The notes beneath the pieces were generated by a model that searched no databases, was not told where the DNA came from, and worked only from the letters and a program-made list of their open reading frames with translations. DNA of 64,000 bases from an uncultured Lachnospiraceae bacterium (GTDB taxonomy: Bacteria; Bacillota_A; Clostridia; Lachnospirales; Lachnospiraceae), in the NCBI GenBank assembly GCA_902801585.1, contig CADCIU010000004.1, positions 124,001 to 188,000 on the forward strand, in the 5' to 3' direction. The position numbers and the translations under genes are program-made. Below are positions 38,906 to 48,812 of the stretch, piece after piece (the stretch's first letter is position 1; every line of letters begins with the position of its first letter).

Positions 38906-40042
38906 ATGACACAGGAATCTCAGATCAAAAATTCACCTGCCAGACGCAAGACAGGATATGAGTATGAACAGGGTGCTAAGTTCGTCGCCTATGTATCCTC
39001 ATATACAAGAGGCAAGGGGAAAAAGTACGGAATTCGTATTTATGATGTCGATATGGAGAACGGTTATCTGACACAGAAGAAACAGATCGAGATATCCAAT
39101 TCTTCTTATGTGACGATCTCTCACAATCGCAGATTTCTTTATTCCATCACGGATTTCGGGATTGAAGCTTATAAGATCATTCAGGGCGGAGATCTTCTGC
39201 CGCTGGGTCTTTCATCGATCAATGGCATGAGAGGGTCGTATCTGTCGACGGATTATGAAGATGAATTTCTCTTCGTTTCCGGCTACCACGACGGGAAGAT
39301 CACGGTTCTTCGCCTCAATGAAGACGGATCAGTGGGCGATATTTGTGACGAGCTGTTCCTGAAAGGACTGGGCAGCATCGCAGAACGCAATTTCCGTCCG
39401 CATGTCCAGTGTGTGAAGATGACCAGGGACAACCATTTCCTGCTGGCTGCCGATCTGGGTATGGATCACGTCAACGTGTACTCCATCAACAGAAAGAGCG
39501 GCCACATCAAGCAGTGTGCTATCCTGCACTCGGAACTGGAGTCTGCGCCTAGGCATCTCAAATTCTCTAAGGACGGACACTTCCTCTACGTCGTTCATGA
39601 ACTCAAGAATATCATTGATGTCTATTTCTACCACGAAGTGGACGGCGCTCCGGACTTCGAGAAGATCCAGACGGTATCGACGCTCAATGACTATCACGCT
39701 TCCGGCTCTGCCGCCAGTGCGCTGAACTTCTCTTCGGATTTCAAATATCTGATCAGTTCCAATGCAGGCGACAACTCTGTGGTGATCTTCAGCATTGATC
39801 CCGACAACGGTTATCTCACGAAGATCCTGTGCCTGCCGATCAGCGGGGAGTACCCCAAAGACGCGGCGCTGTTTCCCGACAACCGCCACCTGGTATCGCT
39901 CAACCATGAGTCCAACACGATGACGTTCTTTAACGTTGACCTCAAGAAGGGACTTTTGGTCATGCACGGCAAGGAGATCAGCGTCGACAAACCCAACTGC
40001 ATTATTTTCCACAAACTGACCGACAGCCAGCTTGAACAGTAA
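38906..40042 (+). CDS. Lactonase-like seven-bladed beta-propeller protein
   Basis: A 378-residue cytosolic protein of the YbhE/Pgl lactonase family. Repeating blade motifs are visible: FVAYVSSYTRGKGKKYGIRI, FVSGYHDGKITVLRLNEDGS, PRHLKFSKDGHFLYVVHELK, LISSNAGDNSVVIFSIDPDN, YPKDAALFPDNRHLVSLNHE. Some members are 6-phosphogluconolactonases; others have unknown substrates. No pentose phosphate gene is nearby, so the reaction is uncertain. The N-terminal 22 residues are extra and polar. Start has AAGGGG upstream. Follows ppk but probably has its own promoter. Confidence 0.85.
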   Translation: MTQESQIKNSPARRKTGYEYEQGAKFVAYVSSYTRGKGKKYGIRIYDVDMENGYLTQKKQIEISNSSYVTISHNRRFLYSITDFGIEAYKIIQGGDLLPLGLSSINGMRGSYLSTDYEDEFLFVSGYHDGKITVLRLNEDGSVGDICDELFLKGLGSIAERNFRPHVQCVKMTRDNHFLLAADLGMDHVNVYSINRKSGHIKQCAILHSELESAPRHLKFSKDGHFLYVVHELKNIIDVYFYHEVDGAPDFEKIQTVSTLNDYHASGSAASALNFSSDFKYLISSNAGDNSVVIFSIDPDNGYLTKILCLPISGEYPKDAALFPDNRHLVSLNHESNTMTFFNVDLKKGLLVMHGKEISVDKPNCIIFHKLTDSQLEQ

Positions 40043-40083
40043 CAGGTTATTTGAAAGATTCAGGTTTCATAGACAAAGATAAA

Positions 40084-41232
40084 ATGGCAAAGATGAAATA
40101 CGAGGTATTAAGGCAGGAGGGTCTCGCTAAGAGGGCACGGTTTACGACCGTGCACGGAACGGTCGAGACCCCTGTTTTTATGAATGTGGCGACAGCGGCG
40201 GCCATTAAAGGAGGTCTTTCCGCTGACGACCTCAGGAGCATCGATACGCAGGTGGCGCTCTGCAACACATATCACCTGCATGTAAGGCCCGGAGATGAGA
40301 CGGTATTCAAACTGGGCGGTCTTCACTCGTTCATGCGGTGGGACCGCCCTATTTTGACGGACTCCGGCGGATTTCAAGTATTTTCGCTGGCTGATCTGAG
40401 GAAGATCAAGGAAGAGGGCGTCACTTTTCACTCACATATAGACGGTGCCAGGATCTTCATGGGACCCGAGGAGAGCATGCGGATCCAGTCTCATCTGGCT
40501 TCTACGATCGCAATGGCTTTTGACGAATGTCCTCCCAGCCATGCGCAGAGAGAGTACGTCGAGCAATCCGTGGCCCGCACGACCCGCTGGCTGGACCGGT
40601 GCAAAAAAGAGATGAAGCGTCTGAACAGTCTCGATGAGACGATCAACAAGGATCAGCTGCTGTTCGGCATCAATCAGGGAGCCGTTTATCCGGATATCCG
40701 CATCGACCATGCGCAGCAGATCGCCGAGATGGATCTGGACGGGTATGCGGTGGGAGGCCTGGCAGTCGGTGAGACTCATGCGGAGATGTATGAGATCCTC
40801 GATGCAGTTGTTCCCCATCTTCCGGCGGACAAGCCCACTTACCTTATGGGGGTCGGCACACCGCAGAACATCCTCGAAGGAGTGGACAGAGGGATCGATT
40901 TCTTCGACTGTGTCTATCCCAGCCGCAACGGAAGACACGGCAATCTTTATACGAACAAGGGGACGGTGAGGATCAATAATGCAAAATATGCCCTGGATCC
41001 CAGGCCGATCGAGGAGGGCTGCGGCTGTCCCGTATGCAGAGCCGGCTATTCGAGAGGCTATATCCGTCATCTGGTAAAAGCGCAGGAGACACTGGGGCTT
41101 CGCATGTGCGTCATGCATAATCTCTATTTTTACAATCATCTCATGACACAGATCAGGGAAGCGCTGGACCGGGGGACATTCGCCGCTTTTAAGAAGCGGA
41201 TGCTGGACGACCTCGAGGGCGATGGCGGCTGA
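40084..41232 (+). CDS. tgt: Queuine tRNA-ribosyltransferase
   Basis: Exchanges guanine-34 for the queuosine precursor in tRNAs with GUN anticodons. Conserved pieces are TVHGTVETPVFMNVAT, TDSGGFQVFSL with the general-acid Asp, GGLAVGE, the nucleophile Asp region DFFDCVYPSRNGRHGN and the zinc site CGCPVCRAGYSRGYIRHL with MHNLYFY. About 382 residues from the start chosen. TTG at 40051 and ATGs at 40084 and 40093 are all possible; none has a strong ribosome site, so the start is uncertain by some 15 codons. QueH is 37 kb upstream. yajC follows, as is common. Confidence 0.95.
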   Translation: MAKMKYEVLRQEGLAKRARFTTVHGTVETPVFMNVATAAAIKGGLSADDLRSIDTQVALCNTYHLHVRPGDETVFKLGGLHSFMRWDRPILTDSGGFQVFSLADLRKIKEEGVTFHSHIDGARIFMGPEESMRIQSHLASTIAMAFDECPPSHAQREYVEQSVARTTRWLDRCKKEMKRLNSLDETINKDQLLFGINQGAVYPDIRIDHAQQIAEMDLDGYAVGGLAVGETHAEMYEILDAVVPHLPADKPTYLMGVGTPQNILEGVDRGIDFFDCVYPSRNGRHGNLYTNKGTVRINNAKYALDPRPIEEGCGCPVCRAGYSRGYIRHLVKAQETLGLRMCVMHNLYFYNHLMTQIREALDRGTFAAFKKRMLDDLEGDGG

Positions 41233-41330
41233 ATTATTAAAATATAGGATTGAAAAACACAATGAGGTTGTTGTATGATATGTTTTAACTGATTTAAAGC
41301 CGCCTGAGAGCGGGATTGGAGGTTTTCTTT

Positions 41331-41654
41331 ATGAATGGATTCATGTTGACTGCTGCGGGAACACCTATATTCACAATTCTTTATATGGCTGTGATTATTG
41401 GTTTCTTCTATTTCTTCCTGATCAGACCTCAGAGAAAGGAACAGAAAGAGAAACAGAATATGATCAACAGCCTTGAAGTAGGCGACAGCGTTCTCACGAC
41501 AGCAGGATTCTACGGTGTAGTGATCGATATGACGGAAGATACGGTCATTGTTGAATTCGGCAACAACAAGAACTGCCGTATTCCGATGCAGAAAGCGGCA
41601 ATTGTTCAGATCGAGAAGCCTGAGGACGCCCTTGAAGCAGCGGATGACAAATAA
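41331..41654 (+). CDS. yajC: Preprotein translocase subunit YajC
   Basis: A 107-residue SecDF-associated protein with one N-terminal membrane helix (IFTILYMAVIIGFFYFFLIR) and a cytosolic beta-rich domain (MINSLEVGDSVLTTAGFYG, VIVEFGNNKNCRIPMQKAAI). GGAGG (41317-41321) is 9 bases before the ATG at 41331. The tgt-yajC order is widely conserved; secDF is not in the window. A perfect-stem terminator follows. Confidence 0.96.
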   Translation: MNGFMLTAAGTPIFTILYMAVIIGFFYFFLIRPQRKEQKEKQNMINSLEVGDSVLTTAGFYGVVIDMTEDTVIVEFGNNKNCRIPMQKAAIVQIEKPEDALEAADDK

Positions 41655-41668
41655 TAGATGCTAAATCT

Positions 41669-41700
41669 GAAGGCATGTGCGGGGCACATGCCTTCTCTTT
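41669..41700 (+). terminator. Terminator after yajC
   Basis: GAAGGCATGTGC and GCACATGCCTTC form a perfect 12-bp stem with a GGG loop, followed by TCTTT. The T-run is short, so efficiency may be moderate. Confidence 0.75.
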
Positions 41701-41796
41701 GATATATCCGATAAGATCAATAACATTCAAATTTCTCATCTTAAAGATTAATTCTATTCATCATTAAAACTGGTCATTCACGGGAGGTTAGCGCAT

Positions 41797-42891
41797 ATGA
41801 ACAAAAAGATCGCAGTGATCGCCGGTGACGGAATAGGTCCTGAAATCGTAGAACAGGCCGTCAAGGTCCTTGACAGAGTCTGTGTGAAATACGGACATCA
41901 TTTTACTTACACGAATGTGCTGATGGGGGGCTGCTCCATCGATGCCTGCGGCGTGCCGCTGACAGACGAGACAATTGATATCTGTAAAAACAGTGACGCC
42001 GTCCTGATGGGATCCATCGGAGGAGACGCAGCTACTTCTCCCTGGTACAAGCTTCCACCGGAACTTCGCCCTGAGGCAGGGCTTTTGAAGCTTCGCAAAT
42101 CGCTGAATCTTTACTGCAATTTGAGGCCCGCTTATCTGTTCAGGGAATTGGCGGACTCCTGCCCTCTGGCTGCCAAAGAGGGCGGCAGGAATTTCGATCT
42201 GGTGATCTGCAGGGAACTGACGGGCGGCCTGTATTTTGGCGACCGTTATACCAAAGAAGTGGACGGTGTCACGACTGCAGTGGACACGGCTGTATATAAT
42301 GAGAATGAGATCCGCCGCATTGCGGTCAAGGCCTTCGAGATCGCCATGAAGCGCGGCAAAAGAGTGACCAGTGTGGACAAGGCCAACGTCCTGGATACTT
42401 CCAGGCTCTGGAGAAAGGTCGTCGCTGAGACGGCCAAGGATTATCCGGAGGTCGAGCTCTCCAATATGCTCGTGGACAATTGCGCCATGCAGCTGGTCAA
42501 GGATCCCGAGCAGTTCGATGTGATCGTGACAGGCAATATGTTCGGAGACATTCTCTCAGATGAAGCCAGTATGATCACAGGATCGATCGGGATGCTCTCA
42601 TCCGCATCCCTGAGTGACGGAAGTTTCGGACTGTATGAGCCCAGCCACGGCAGCGCGCCCGATATCGCCGGCCTCGGCATTGCCAATCCTATTGCGACGA
42701 TCCTGTCGGCGGCGATGATGCTCCGTTACAGCTTCGGACTTTTGGAGGAAGCGGACGCAGTGGAAGCTGCAGTCAGGCAGACGCTGGCGGACGGTTACCG
42801 CAGCAGGGACCTGATGCCGCGCGAAGGTGCAGAGGGGCTTACGAGCCAGAACTGCGCAGAGCTCGGAGACAGGATCTGTGAGCGGATCTGA
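41797..42891 (+). CDS. leuB: 3-Isopropylmalate dehydrogenase
   Basis: NAD-dependent oxidative decarboxylation in leucine synthesis. The 364-residue protein begins [16 protein letters not shown], has [17 protein letters not shown] with the substrate arginines, [15 protein letters not shown], and the metal-binding [11 protein letters not shown] and [18 protein letters not shown] precedes the ATG. leuA, leuC and leuD are not in the window. It leads leuB-ilvD-ilvB; no T-box or attenuator was recognised in its 96-base leader after the yajC terminator. Confidence 0.97.
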   Translation: MNKKIAVIAGDGIGPEIVEQAVKVLDRVCVKYGHHFTYTNVLMGGCSIDACGVPLTDETIDICKNSDAVLMGSIGGDAATSPWYKLPPELRPEAGLLKLRKSLNLYCNLRPAYLFRELADSCPLAAKEGGRNFDLVICRELTGGLYFGDRYTKEVDGVTTAVDTAVYNENEIRRIAVKAFEIAMKRGKRVTSVDKANVLDTSRLWRKVVAETAKDYPEVELSNMLVDNCAMQLVKDPEQFDVIVTGNMFGDILSDEASMITGSIGMLSSASLSDGSFGLYEPSHGSAPDIAGLGIANPIATILSAAMMLRYSFGLLEEADAVEAAVRQTLADGYRSRDLMPREGAEGLTSQNCAELGDRICERI

Positions 42892-42960
42892 CAGACTGTG
42901 AGGCTGCAGCAGCACAGGATACATATACTATTCAGATACAAGATCAGAATGAATCGATAA

Positions 42961-43009
42961 ATATATCGATCAAATTGATCGATTAATATATCAATCAAAT
43001 AAATCGATT
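42961..43009 (+). repeat. Two 24-bp direct repeats, the first palindromic, upstream of ilvD
   Basis: Copies at 42961-42984 and 42986-43009 share 21 of 24 bases. Within the first, ATCGATCAA-A-TTGATCGAT (42965-42983) is a perfect 9-bp inverted repeat. It could be an operator or simply another duplicated spacer. Confidence 0.7.
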
Positions 43010-43037
43010 GAAAGATTTATCAGAAAGGATAACGCAA

Positions 43038-44714
43038 ATGAAAAGTGACAGCGTAAAAAAAGGTGTTTCACAGGCCCCCCACAGAAGTCTCTTCAACGCG
43101 CTCGGATATACCGAGGAGGAGAGAAGACGTCCGATGATCGGTATCGTGAGTTCTTACAACGAGATCGTTCCGGGTCATATGAACCTTGACAAAATCACGG
43201 AGGCGGTAAAGCTCGGTGTCGCTATGGCAGGCGGAATGCCCGTTGTTTTCCCGGCGATCGCAGTGTGCGACGGTATCGCAATGGGACATATCGGAATGAA
43301 ATACTCACTGGTCACCAGAGACCTGATCGCGGATTCCACAGAGTGCATGGCCAAAGCACACGGCTTTGACGGACTCGTCATGATCCCCAACTGCGACAAG
43401 AACGTGCCCGGCCTTCTGATGGCCGCTGCCCGTGTCAATATTCCCACGATCTTCGTGTCCGGCGGTCCCATGCTGGCAGGCCACATCGACGGCCGCAAGA
43501 GAAGTCTCTCATCCATGTTCGAGGCGGTCGGATCGGTAGCAGCCGGAAAGATGACGATGGAAAAGCTCGCCGAGTATGAAGAGAAAGTATGTCCCACCTG
43601 CGGTTCCTGCTCCGGTATGTATACGGCGAATTCCATGAACTGCCTGACAGAGGCCATCGGTATGGGCCTTGAGGGCAACGGGACGATCCCTGCTGTCTAC
43701 AGCGCAAGGATCCGTCTTGCCAAACATGCAGGCATGAAGATCATGGAGCTGGTGGAGAAGAACATAAGACCCAGAGACATCATGACTGAGAAGGCCTTCA
43801 TGAACGCCATGACAATGGATATGGCACTGGGCTGCTCCACAAATACAATGCTTCACCTTCCCGCCATTGCGCATGAGGCAGGCGTGGAACTGAATATGGA
43901 AATTGCCAACCAGGTTTCGGACAGAACACCCAATCTGTGCCACCTGGCACCTGCAGGCCCCACATATATGGAAGATCTCAACGAAGCGGGCGGCATCTAC
44001 GCCGTCATGAATGAGCTGGCCAAGAAGGACCTTTTGGATCTCGACGTCATGACAGTCTCCGGAAAGACGATGCGCGAGAACATCAAGGGATGCGTGAACA
44101 CCGACCCGACCGTCATCCGGCCCATTGAGGATCCTTATATGCCAAACGGCGGCATCGCAGTTCTGAAGGGAAATATTGCGCCCGACACAGGAATCGTCAA
44201 GAGAAGTGCCGTGCTTCCGGAAATGATGAAGCATGAAGGTCCCGCAAGAGTCTTCGACTGCGAGGAAGATGCGATCGCAGCGATCACCGGCGGAAAGATC
44301 GTTCCCGGCGATATCGTTGTCATTCGCTATGAAGGTCCTAAGGGAGGCCCCGGTATGAGAGAGATGCTCAATCCCACTTCCGCGATCGCCGGTATGGGAT
44401 TGGATTCCTCGGTAGCCCTGATCACTGACGGACGTTTCTCCGGCGCATCCCGCGGTGCATCCATCGGCCACGTATCTCCCGAGGCAGCTGTTGGCGGCCC
44501 CATTGCCCTGATTCAGGAAGGCGATATCATTTCCATCGATATCAATGCCAACAAACTTGATGTCAAAGTCTCCGATGAAGAGCTGGCACGCAGAAAAGCG
44601 GAATGGAAGCCCCGCCAGCCCAAAGTGACGGACGGATATCTCAGAAGATACGCAGCGCTCGTCACCAGCGGAAACAGAGGAGCGATCCTTGAGCTTCCCG
44701 GAGATATGCAGTAA
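43038..44714 (+). CDS. ilvD: Dihydroxy-acid dehydratase
   Basis: Iron-sulfur dehydratase of valine, isoleucine and leucine synthesis. The 558-residue protein carries the cluster cysteines in [10 protein letters not shown] and [16 protein letters not shown], and [20 protein letters not shown] at the C-terminal swivelling domain. Start at 43038 has GAAAGGA about 9 bases upstream; a TTG at 43008 sits in the repeat and adds unrelated residues. ilvB follows at 51 bases. Confidence 0.98.
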   Translation: MKSDSVKKGVSQAPHRSLFNALGYTEEERRRPMIGIVSSYNEIVPGHMNLDKITEAVKLGVAMAGGMPVVFPAIAVCDGIAMGHIGMKYSLVTRDLIADSTECMAKAHGFDGLVMIPNCDKNVPGLLMAAARVNIPTIFVSGGPMLAGHIDGRKRSLSSMFEAVGSVAAGKMTMEKLAEYEEKVCPTCGSCSGMYTANSMNCLTEAIGMGLEGNGTIPAVYSARIRLAKHAGMKIMELVEKNIRPRDIMTEKAFMNAMTMDMALGCSTNTMLHLPAIAHEAGVELNMEIANQVSDRTPNLCHLAPAGPTYMEDLNEAGGIYAVMNELAKKDLLDLDVMTVSGKTMRENIKGCVNTDPTVIRPIEDPYMPNGGIAVLKGNIAPDTGIVKRSAVLPEMMKHEGPARVFDCEEDAIAAITGGKIVPGDIVVIRYEGPKGGPGMREMLNPTSAIAGMGLDSSVALITDGRFSGASRGASIGHVSPEAAVGGPIALIQEGDIISIDINANKLDVKVSDEELARRKAEWKPRQPKVTDGYLRRYAALVTSGNRGAILELPGDMQ

Positions 44715-44765
44715 CAGTACTGAGTGTTCAGCGCATCTGCGCTGATCGGAACGGAGGAAACGAGT

Positions 44766-46460
44766 ATGAAAATGACAGGTGCTGAGATCGTCGTCGCGTG
44801 CCTTATAGAACAGGGCGTCGACACGGTCTTCGGATATCCGGGAGGAGCGATCCTCAATGTCTATGACGCTCTTTATAAACACAGAGACCAGATCACCCAT
44901 TATCTGTCTTCCCATGAGCAGGGTGCTTCGCACATGGCGGACGGATATGCAAGAGCGACCGGCAAAGTCGGTGTGTGCCTTGCAACGAGCGGCCCCGGTG
45001 CTACCAATCTGGTCACAGGCATAGCGACGGCATATATGGACAGCGTCCCGCTGGTCGCCATCACATGCAATGTTACCCTTCCCCTTCTGGGCAAGGATTC
45101 ATTCCAGGAGGTGGATATCGCGGGTATTTCCATGCCGATCACGAAGCACGGATATATTGTCAAGAAGGTCGATGATCTCGCGAATACGATCCGCAAGGCT
45201 TTCCGCATCGCCTCCACCGGCAGGCCGGGACCGGTTCTTGTGGACATACCCAAGGATGTGACCGGTGCTGTCACGGAGTTTTCTCCCATCGTCCCTACCA
45301 AGAGACTCAGAGGAGACGGAAGAAGATACAGTGATTCTGACATTGACCGCGTGATCGAGATGATCAAGGTCTCAAAGCGCCCTTATCTCTATGTGGGAGG
45401 CGGCGCAGTGATCTCAGGCGCGGGAGAGGAGCTGAAAAAGTTTGTCGAACTCATCGATGCTCCGGTATGTGATACGCTGATGGGCAAGGGTGCATTTGAC
45501 GGACACGATCCGCATTACACCGGCATGATCGGCATGCACGGCACCAAGACATCCAATCTGGGCGTCAGCAAGTGCGACCTCCTGATCGCGATGGGAGCCC
45601 GTTTCACGGACCGAGTCATCGGAAATCCCAAACAGTTCGCGACCGGCGCCAAGATCGTACACATAGATATCGATCCCGCAGAGATCAACAAGAACATCAA
45701 GGTGGATGACTCCATCATCGGAAACCTCAAAGATGTGCTTCATGACTTCAACCAGAGGCTGGAGCCGCAGTATCATGATGCATGGATGCAGCAGATCCGG
45801 GAGATGAAGGCCAAATATCCGCTGTTCTATGATCACTCGAAACTTACCTGCCCTATGGTGATCGAAAAGCTCGATAAGCTCACGAAAGGCGACGCCATCA
45901 TCGTGACGGACGTCGGCCAGCACCAGATGTGGGCTGCCCAGTATTACACATTTAAGAAACCGCGCACGCTCCTGACATCCGGCGGCCTGGGCACAATGGG
46001 ATACGGACTGGGTGCCGCGATCGGCGCCAAAGTTGCCTTCCCCAAGCGCCAGGTCATCAATATTGCAGGCGACGGCTGCTTCAGAATGAATATGAATGAG
46101 CTTGCCACCGCCAGCCGCTATAACATACCGATCATTGAAATTGTGATTGACAACAGGGTGCTCGGAATGGTAAGACAGTGGCAGACTTTGTATTACGGCG
46201 AGCGCTACAGCGCGACCGTGATCGAGGACAAAGTGGATTACTGCAAAGTCGCGGAAGGTCTCGGATGTATGGCGATCCGCGTGACAGATCCTTCCGAGGT
46301 TGAGCCCGCGCTCAAAAAAGCACTCGGTGCAGGTGTTCCCGTACTCATTGACGTTGTGATCAATGAAGACGACAAAGTTTTTCCGATGGTATCGCCCGGC
46401 GCACCGATCGAGAAAGCGTTCGATGCTAAGGATCTGCGTGCCATGAAGGAAAACGAGTAA
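44766..46460 (+). CDS. ilvB: Acetolactate synthase large subunit
   Basis: ThDP- and FAD-dependent condensation of pyruvate to acetolactate or acetohydroxybutyrate. The 564-residue protein has GVDTVFGYPGGAILNVYDAL with the catalytic Glu region (HEQGASHMADGYA), the FAD region and the ThDP motif AGDGCFRMNMNELATA with its IDN end. GGAGG precedes the ATG at 44766. No ilvN small subunit lies next to it; the next gene is serC. Its biosynthetic role is supported by ilvD and leuB upstream, but feedback control would need an IlvN elsewhere. Confidence 0.96.
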   Translation: MKMTGAEIVVACLIEQGVDTVFGYPGGAILNVYDALYKHRDQITHYLSSHEQGASHMADGYARATGKVGVCLATSGPGATNLVTGIATAYMDSVPLVAITCNVTLPLLGKDSFQEVDIAGISMPITKHGYIVKKVDDLANTIRKAFRIASTGRPGPVLVDIPKDVTGAVTEFSPIVPTKRLRGDGRRYSDSDIDRVIEMIKVSKRPYLYVGGGAVISGAGEELKKFVELIDAPVCDTLMGKGAFDGHDPHYTGMIGMHGTKTSNLGVSKCDLLIAMGARFTDRVIGNPKQFATGAKIVHIDIDPAEINKNIKVDDSIIGNLKDVLHDFNQRLEPQYHDAWMQQIREMKAKYPLFYDHSKLTCPMVIEKLDKLTKGDAIIVTDVGQHQMWAAQYYTFKKPRTLLTSGGLGTMGYGLGAAIGAKVAFPKRQVINIAGDGCFRMNMNELATASRYNIPIIEIVIDNRVLGMVRQWQTLYYGERYSATVIEDKVDYCKVAEGLGCMAIRVTDPSEVEPALKKALGAGVPVLIDVVINEDDKVFPMVSPGAPIEKAFDAKDLRAMKENE

Positions 46461-46536
46461 GGACACTGCCCGAGGTCCTGCCTGATCAGGACAAAATTGA
46501 TTGAAACATAAGTCAGAGCAAGGAGGAAAGAATTTA

Positions 46537-47625
46537 ATGGCCAGAGTGTACAACTTTTCAGCCGGCCCCGCTGTACTGCCGGTAGAAGTTCTTAAGGAAG
46601 CACAGGAAGAAATGCTGGATTACCGCGGATGCGGCATGTCCGTCATGGAAATGAGCCATCGCGGCAAGATTTTTGACGGCATCATCAAGGAAGCCGAGAA
46701 AGATCTCCGGGAGCTCATGAACATCCCGGACAATTACAAAGTCCTGTTCCTGCAGGGCGGCGCGCACCAGCAGTTCGCTGCGGTCCCTATGAACATGACG
46801 AAGAACGGAAAGGCCGCATATATAATCACCGGTCAGTGGTCCAAGAGGGCGTTTCAGGAGGCATCCAGATATACGGATGCTGTTGCAGTGGCCTCTTCTC
46901 AAGACAAGACATTCAGCTATATTCCCGATTGCAGTGACCTCGATATTCCCGAAGATGCGGATTACGTCTACATCTGCGAGAACAATACGATTTACGGCAC
47001 CAAGTTCTGGGAGCTCCCCAACACCAAGGGGCATGAGCTTGTGTCGGACGTCTCTTCCTGCTTTCTGTCCGAGCCCGTGGATGTGACCAAATACGGCGTG
47101 ATCTACGGCGGCGTACAGAAAAATATCGGGCCTGCCGGTGTCGTCATCATGATCATCCGCGAAGATCTGATCACGGACGATGTTCTGGAGTGCACACCCA
47201 CGATGCTCAAGTGGAAGACACAGGCAGATGCCGATTCTCTCTATAACACGCCTCCCGCATACGGTATCTATATCTGCGGCAAAGTATTCAAATGGATCAA
47301 GGCGCAGGGCGGACTGGAGGCTATGAAGGAGCGCAACGAGAAAAAGGCGGCGCTGTTATACGATTACCTCGACAACAACACCTTCTTTAAGGGAACAGTC
47401 GAGAAAAAAGACCGCTCCATCATGAATGTGCCTTTCGTGATCGGCGATAAGGAACTTGAAGCACAGTTCGTCAAAGAAGCTGAGGCAAACGGACTTGTGA
47501 GTCTCAAGGGGCACCGCTCGGTCGGAGGCATGAGAGCCAGCATTTACAATGCGATGCCTTACGAAGGCGTGGAAGCCCTCGTGGCGTTTATGAAAAAATT
47601 TGAAAAGGAACACACGGAGAAATAA
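46537..47625 (+). CDS. serC: Phosphoserine aminotransferase
   Basis: PLP enzyme of serine synthesis converting 3-phosphohydroxypyruvate to phosphoserine. The 362-residue protein begins ARVYNFSAGPAVLPVEVL, contains GGAHQQFAAVPMN, SDVSSCFLSEPVD and the PLP lysine in YGGVQKNIGPAG, and ends with HRSVGGMRASIYNA. AAGGAGG precedes the ATG at 46537. A GTCCTG/CAGGAC hairpin (46476-46493) lies between ilvB and serC. serA begins two bases after its stop. Confidence 0.97.
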   Translation: MARVYNFSAGPAVLPVEVLKEAQEEMLDYRGCGMSVMEMSHRGKIFDGIIKEAEKDLRELMNIPDNYKVLFLQGGAHQQFAAVPMNMTKNGKAAYIITGQWSKRAFQEASRYTDAVAVASSQDKTFSYIPDCSDLDIPEDADYVYICENNTIYGTKFWELPNTKGHELVSDVSSCFLSEPVDVTKYGVIYGGVQKNIGPAGVVIMIIREDLITDDVLECTPTMLKWKTQADADSLYNTPPAYGIYICGKVFKWIKAQGGLEAMKERNEKKAALLYDYLDNNTFFKGTVEKKDRSIMNVPFVIGDKELEAQFVKEAEANGLVSLKGHRSVGGMRASIYNAMPYEGVEALVAFMKKFEKEHTEK

Positions 47626-47627
47626 TC

Positions 47628-48794
47628 ATGACTTATAAATTTGCATGCCTGAACAGCATTTCCCCAATCGGACTCAAGAATTTCACGAACAAATATGAGC
47701 AGGTCAGCGACCTGTCTGAAGCGAACGGCATTCTGGTCAGAAGCGCTTCCCTGCACGATATGGAATTTCCCGAGTCTCTCTATGCGATTGCAAGAGCCGG
47801 TGCGGGCGTCAACAATATTCCCCTGCAGAGATGTGCGGAAAAGGGTATAGTTGTCTTCAACACACCCGGTGCCAATGCCAACGGCGTCAAAGAGCTCGTA
47901 TTTGCGGGAATGCTTCTGGCTGCCAGAGATATCGTCGGCGGTGTGGACTGGGTCCGCGCCAACTGCGGGAATAAGGATATTTCCAAAATTGCCGAAAAAG
48001 AGAAAAAGAAATATGCCGGTACGGAGCTGCAGGGCAAGAAGCTCGGCATCATCGGACTGGGCGCCATCGGCGTGATCGTTGCCAACGCGGCGGTCAGTCT
48101 CGGCATGGACGTTTACGGCTATGACCCCTATGTTTCCGTCGATTCGGCATGGCACCTGAGCCGTAAGATCACACACGTTCTCAACGTGGACGATATCTAT
48201 AAGAATTGCGATTTTATCACGATCCATGTGCCGCTTCTGGATTCCACAAGACATATGATCGACAAAGAAGCCGTATCCAAAATGAAGAAGGGAGTCATCC
48301 TGATCAATATGGCCAGAGACCAGCTCTTCGACGAGGAGGCGGTCGTCGCCGCGATCGAATCCGGAAGAGTGCGCTGCTATGTATCTGATTTCCCCAATTC
48401 TACAGTAGCAGGAAAGAAGGGCTGCATTACGACGCCCCATTTGGGCGCTTCCACGGAAGAATCAGAGATCAACTGTGCCAAGATGGCAGTGGATGAGCTG
48501 AAAGACTATCTGGAAAACGGTAATATCAGAAACAGCGTCAATTATCCCAGCTGCGACATGGGCGTGTGCATGACGGGCGGACGTGTCGGAATCTTCCACA
48601 AGAACCAGCCCAGCATGATCACCCAGTTCACGCAGATCCTGGGGGCATCCGATGTCAATATCGCGGGAATGTCGAATAAGTCCAAGAAAGAAGTGGCTTA
48701 CACACTGATTGATTTTGACAGTCCGGCAGACAAGGAACTGGTCAAAAAACTGGCTGCCGTCAAGGACGTCTACAGAGTCAGAGTGATCAAATAA
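47628..48794 (+). CDS. serA: D-3-phosphoglycerate dehydrogenase
   Basis: NAD-dependent first step of serine synthesis. The 388-residue protein has the D-2-hydroxyacid dehydrogenase core: IARAGAGVNNIPL, the Rossmann LGIIGLGAIGVIVAN, INMARDQLFDE, and GASTEESEINCA with the catalytic His nearby (TPHLGAST). A C-terminal ACT domain (about residues 318-388, NQPSMITQFTQILGASDVNI) is the likely serine-binding site. Directly coupled to serC. Confidence 0.96.
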   Translation: MTYKFACLNSISPIGLKNFTNKYEQVSDLSEANGILVRSASLHDMEFPESLYAIARAGAGVNNIPLQRCAEKGIVVFNTPGANANGVKELVFAGMLLAARDIVGGVDWVRANCGNKDISKIAEKEKKKYAGTELQGKKLGIIGLGAIGVIVANAAVSLGMDVYGYDPYVSVDSAWHLSRKITHVLNVDDIYKNCDFITIHVPLLDSTRHMIDKEAVSKMKKGVILINMARDQLFDEEAVVAAIESGRVRCYVSDFPNSTVAGKKGCITTPHLGASTEESEINCAKMAVDELKDYLENGNIRNSVNYPSCDMGVCMTGGRVGIFHKNQPSMITQFTQILGASDVNIAGMSNKSKKEVAYTLIDFDSPADKELVKKLAAVKDVYRVRVIK

Positions 48795-48812
48795 CTACAA
48801 GGAGTTTACTCA

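Noticed and set aside
38598..38909. 103-codon frame spanning the end of ppk and the spacer
   Set aside because: Its repeated CLF/GLF residues are simply the 15-bp array translated; no ribosome site and no conserved domain.
41701..41796. T-box or leucine attenuator before leuB
   Set aside because: No leader peptide with Leu codons, no T-box sequence and no second terminator in the 96 bases.
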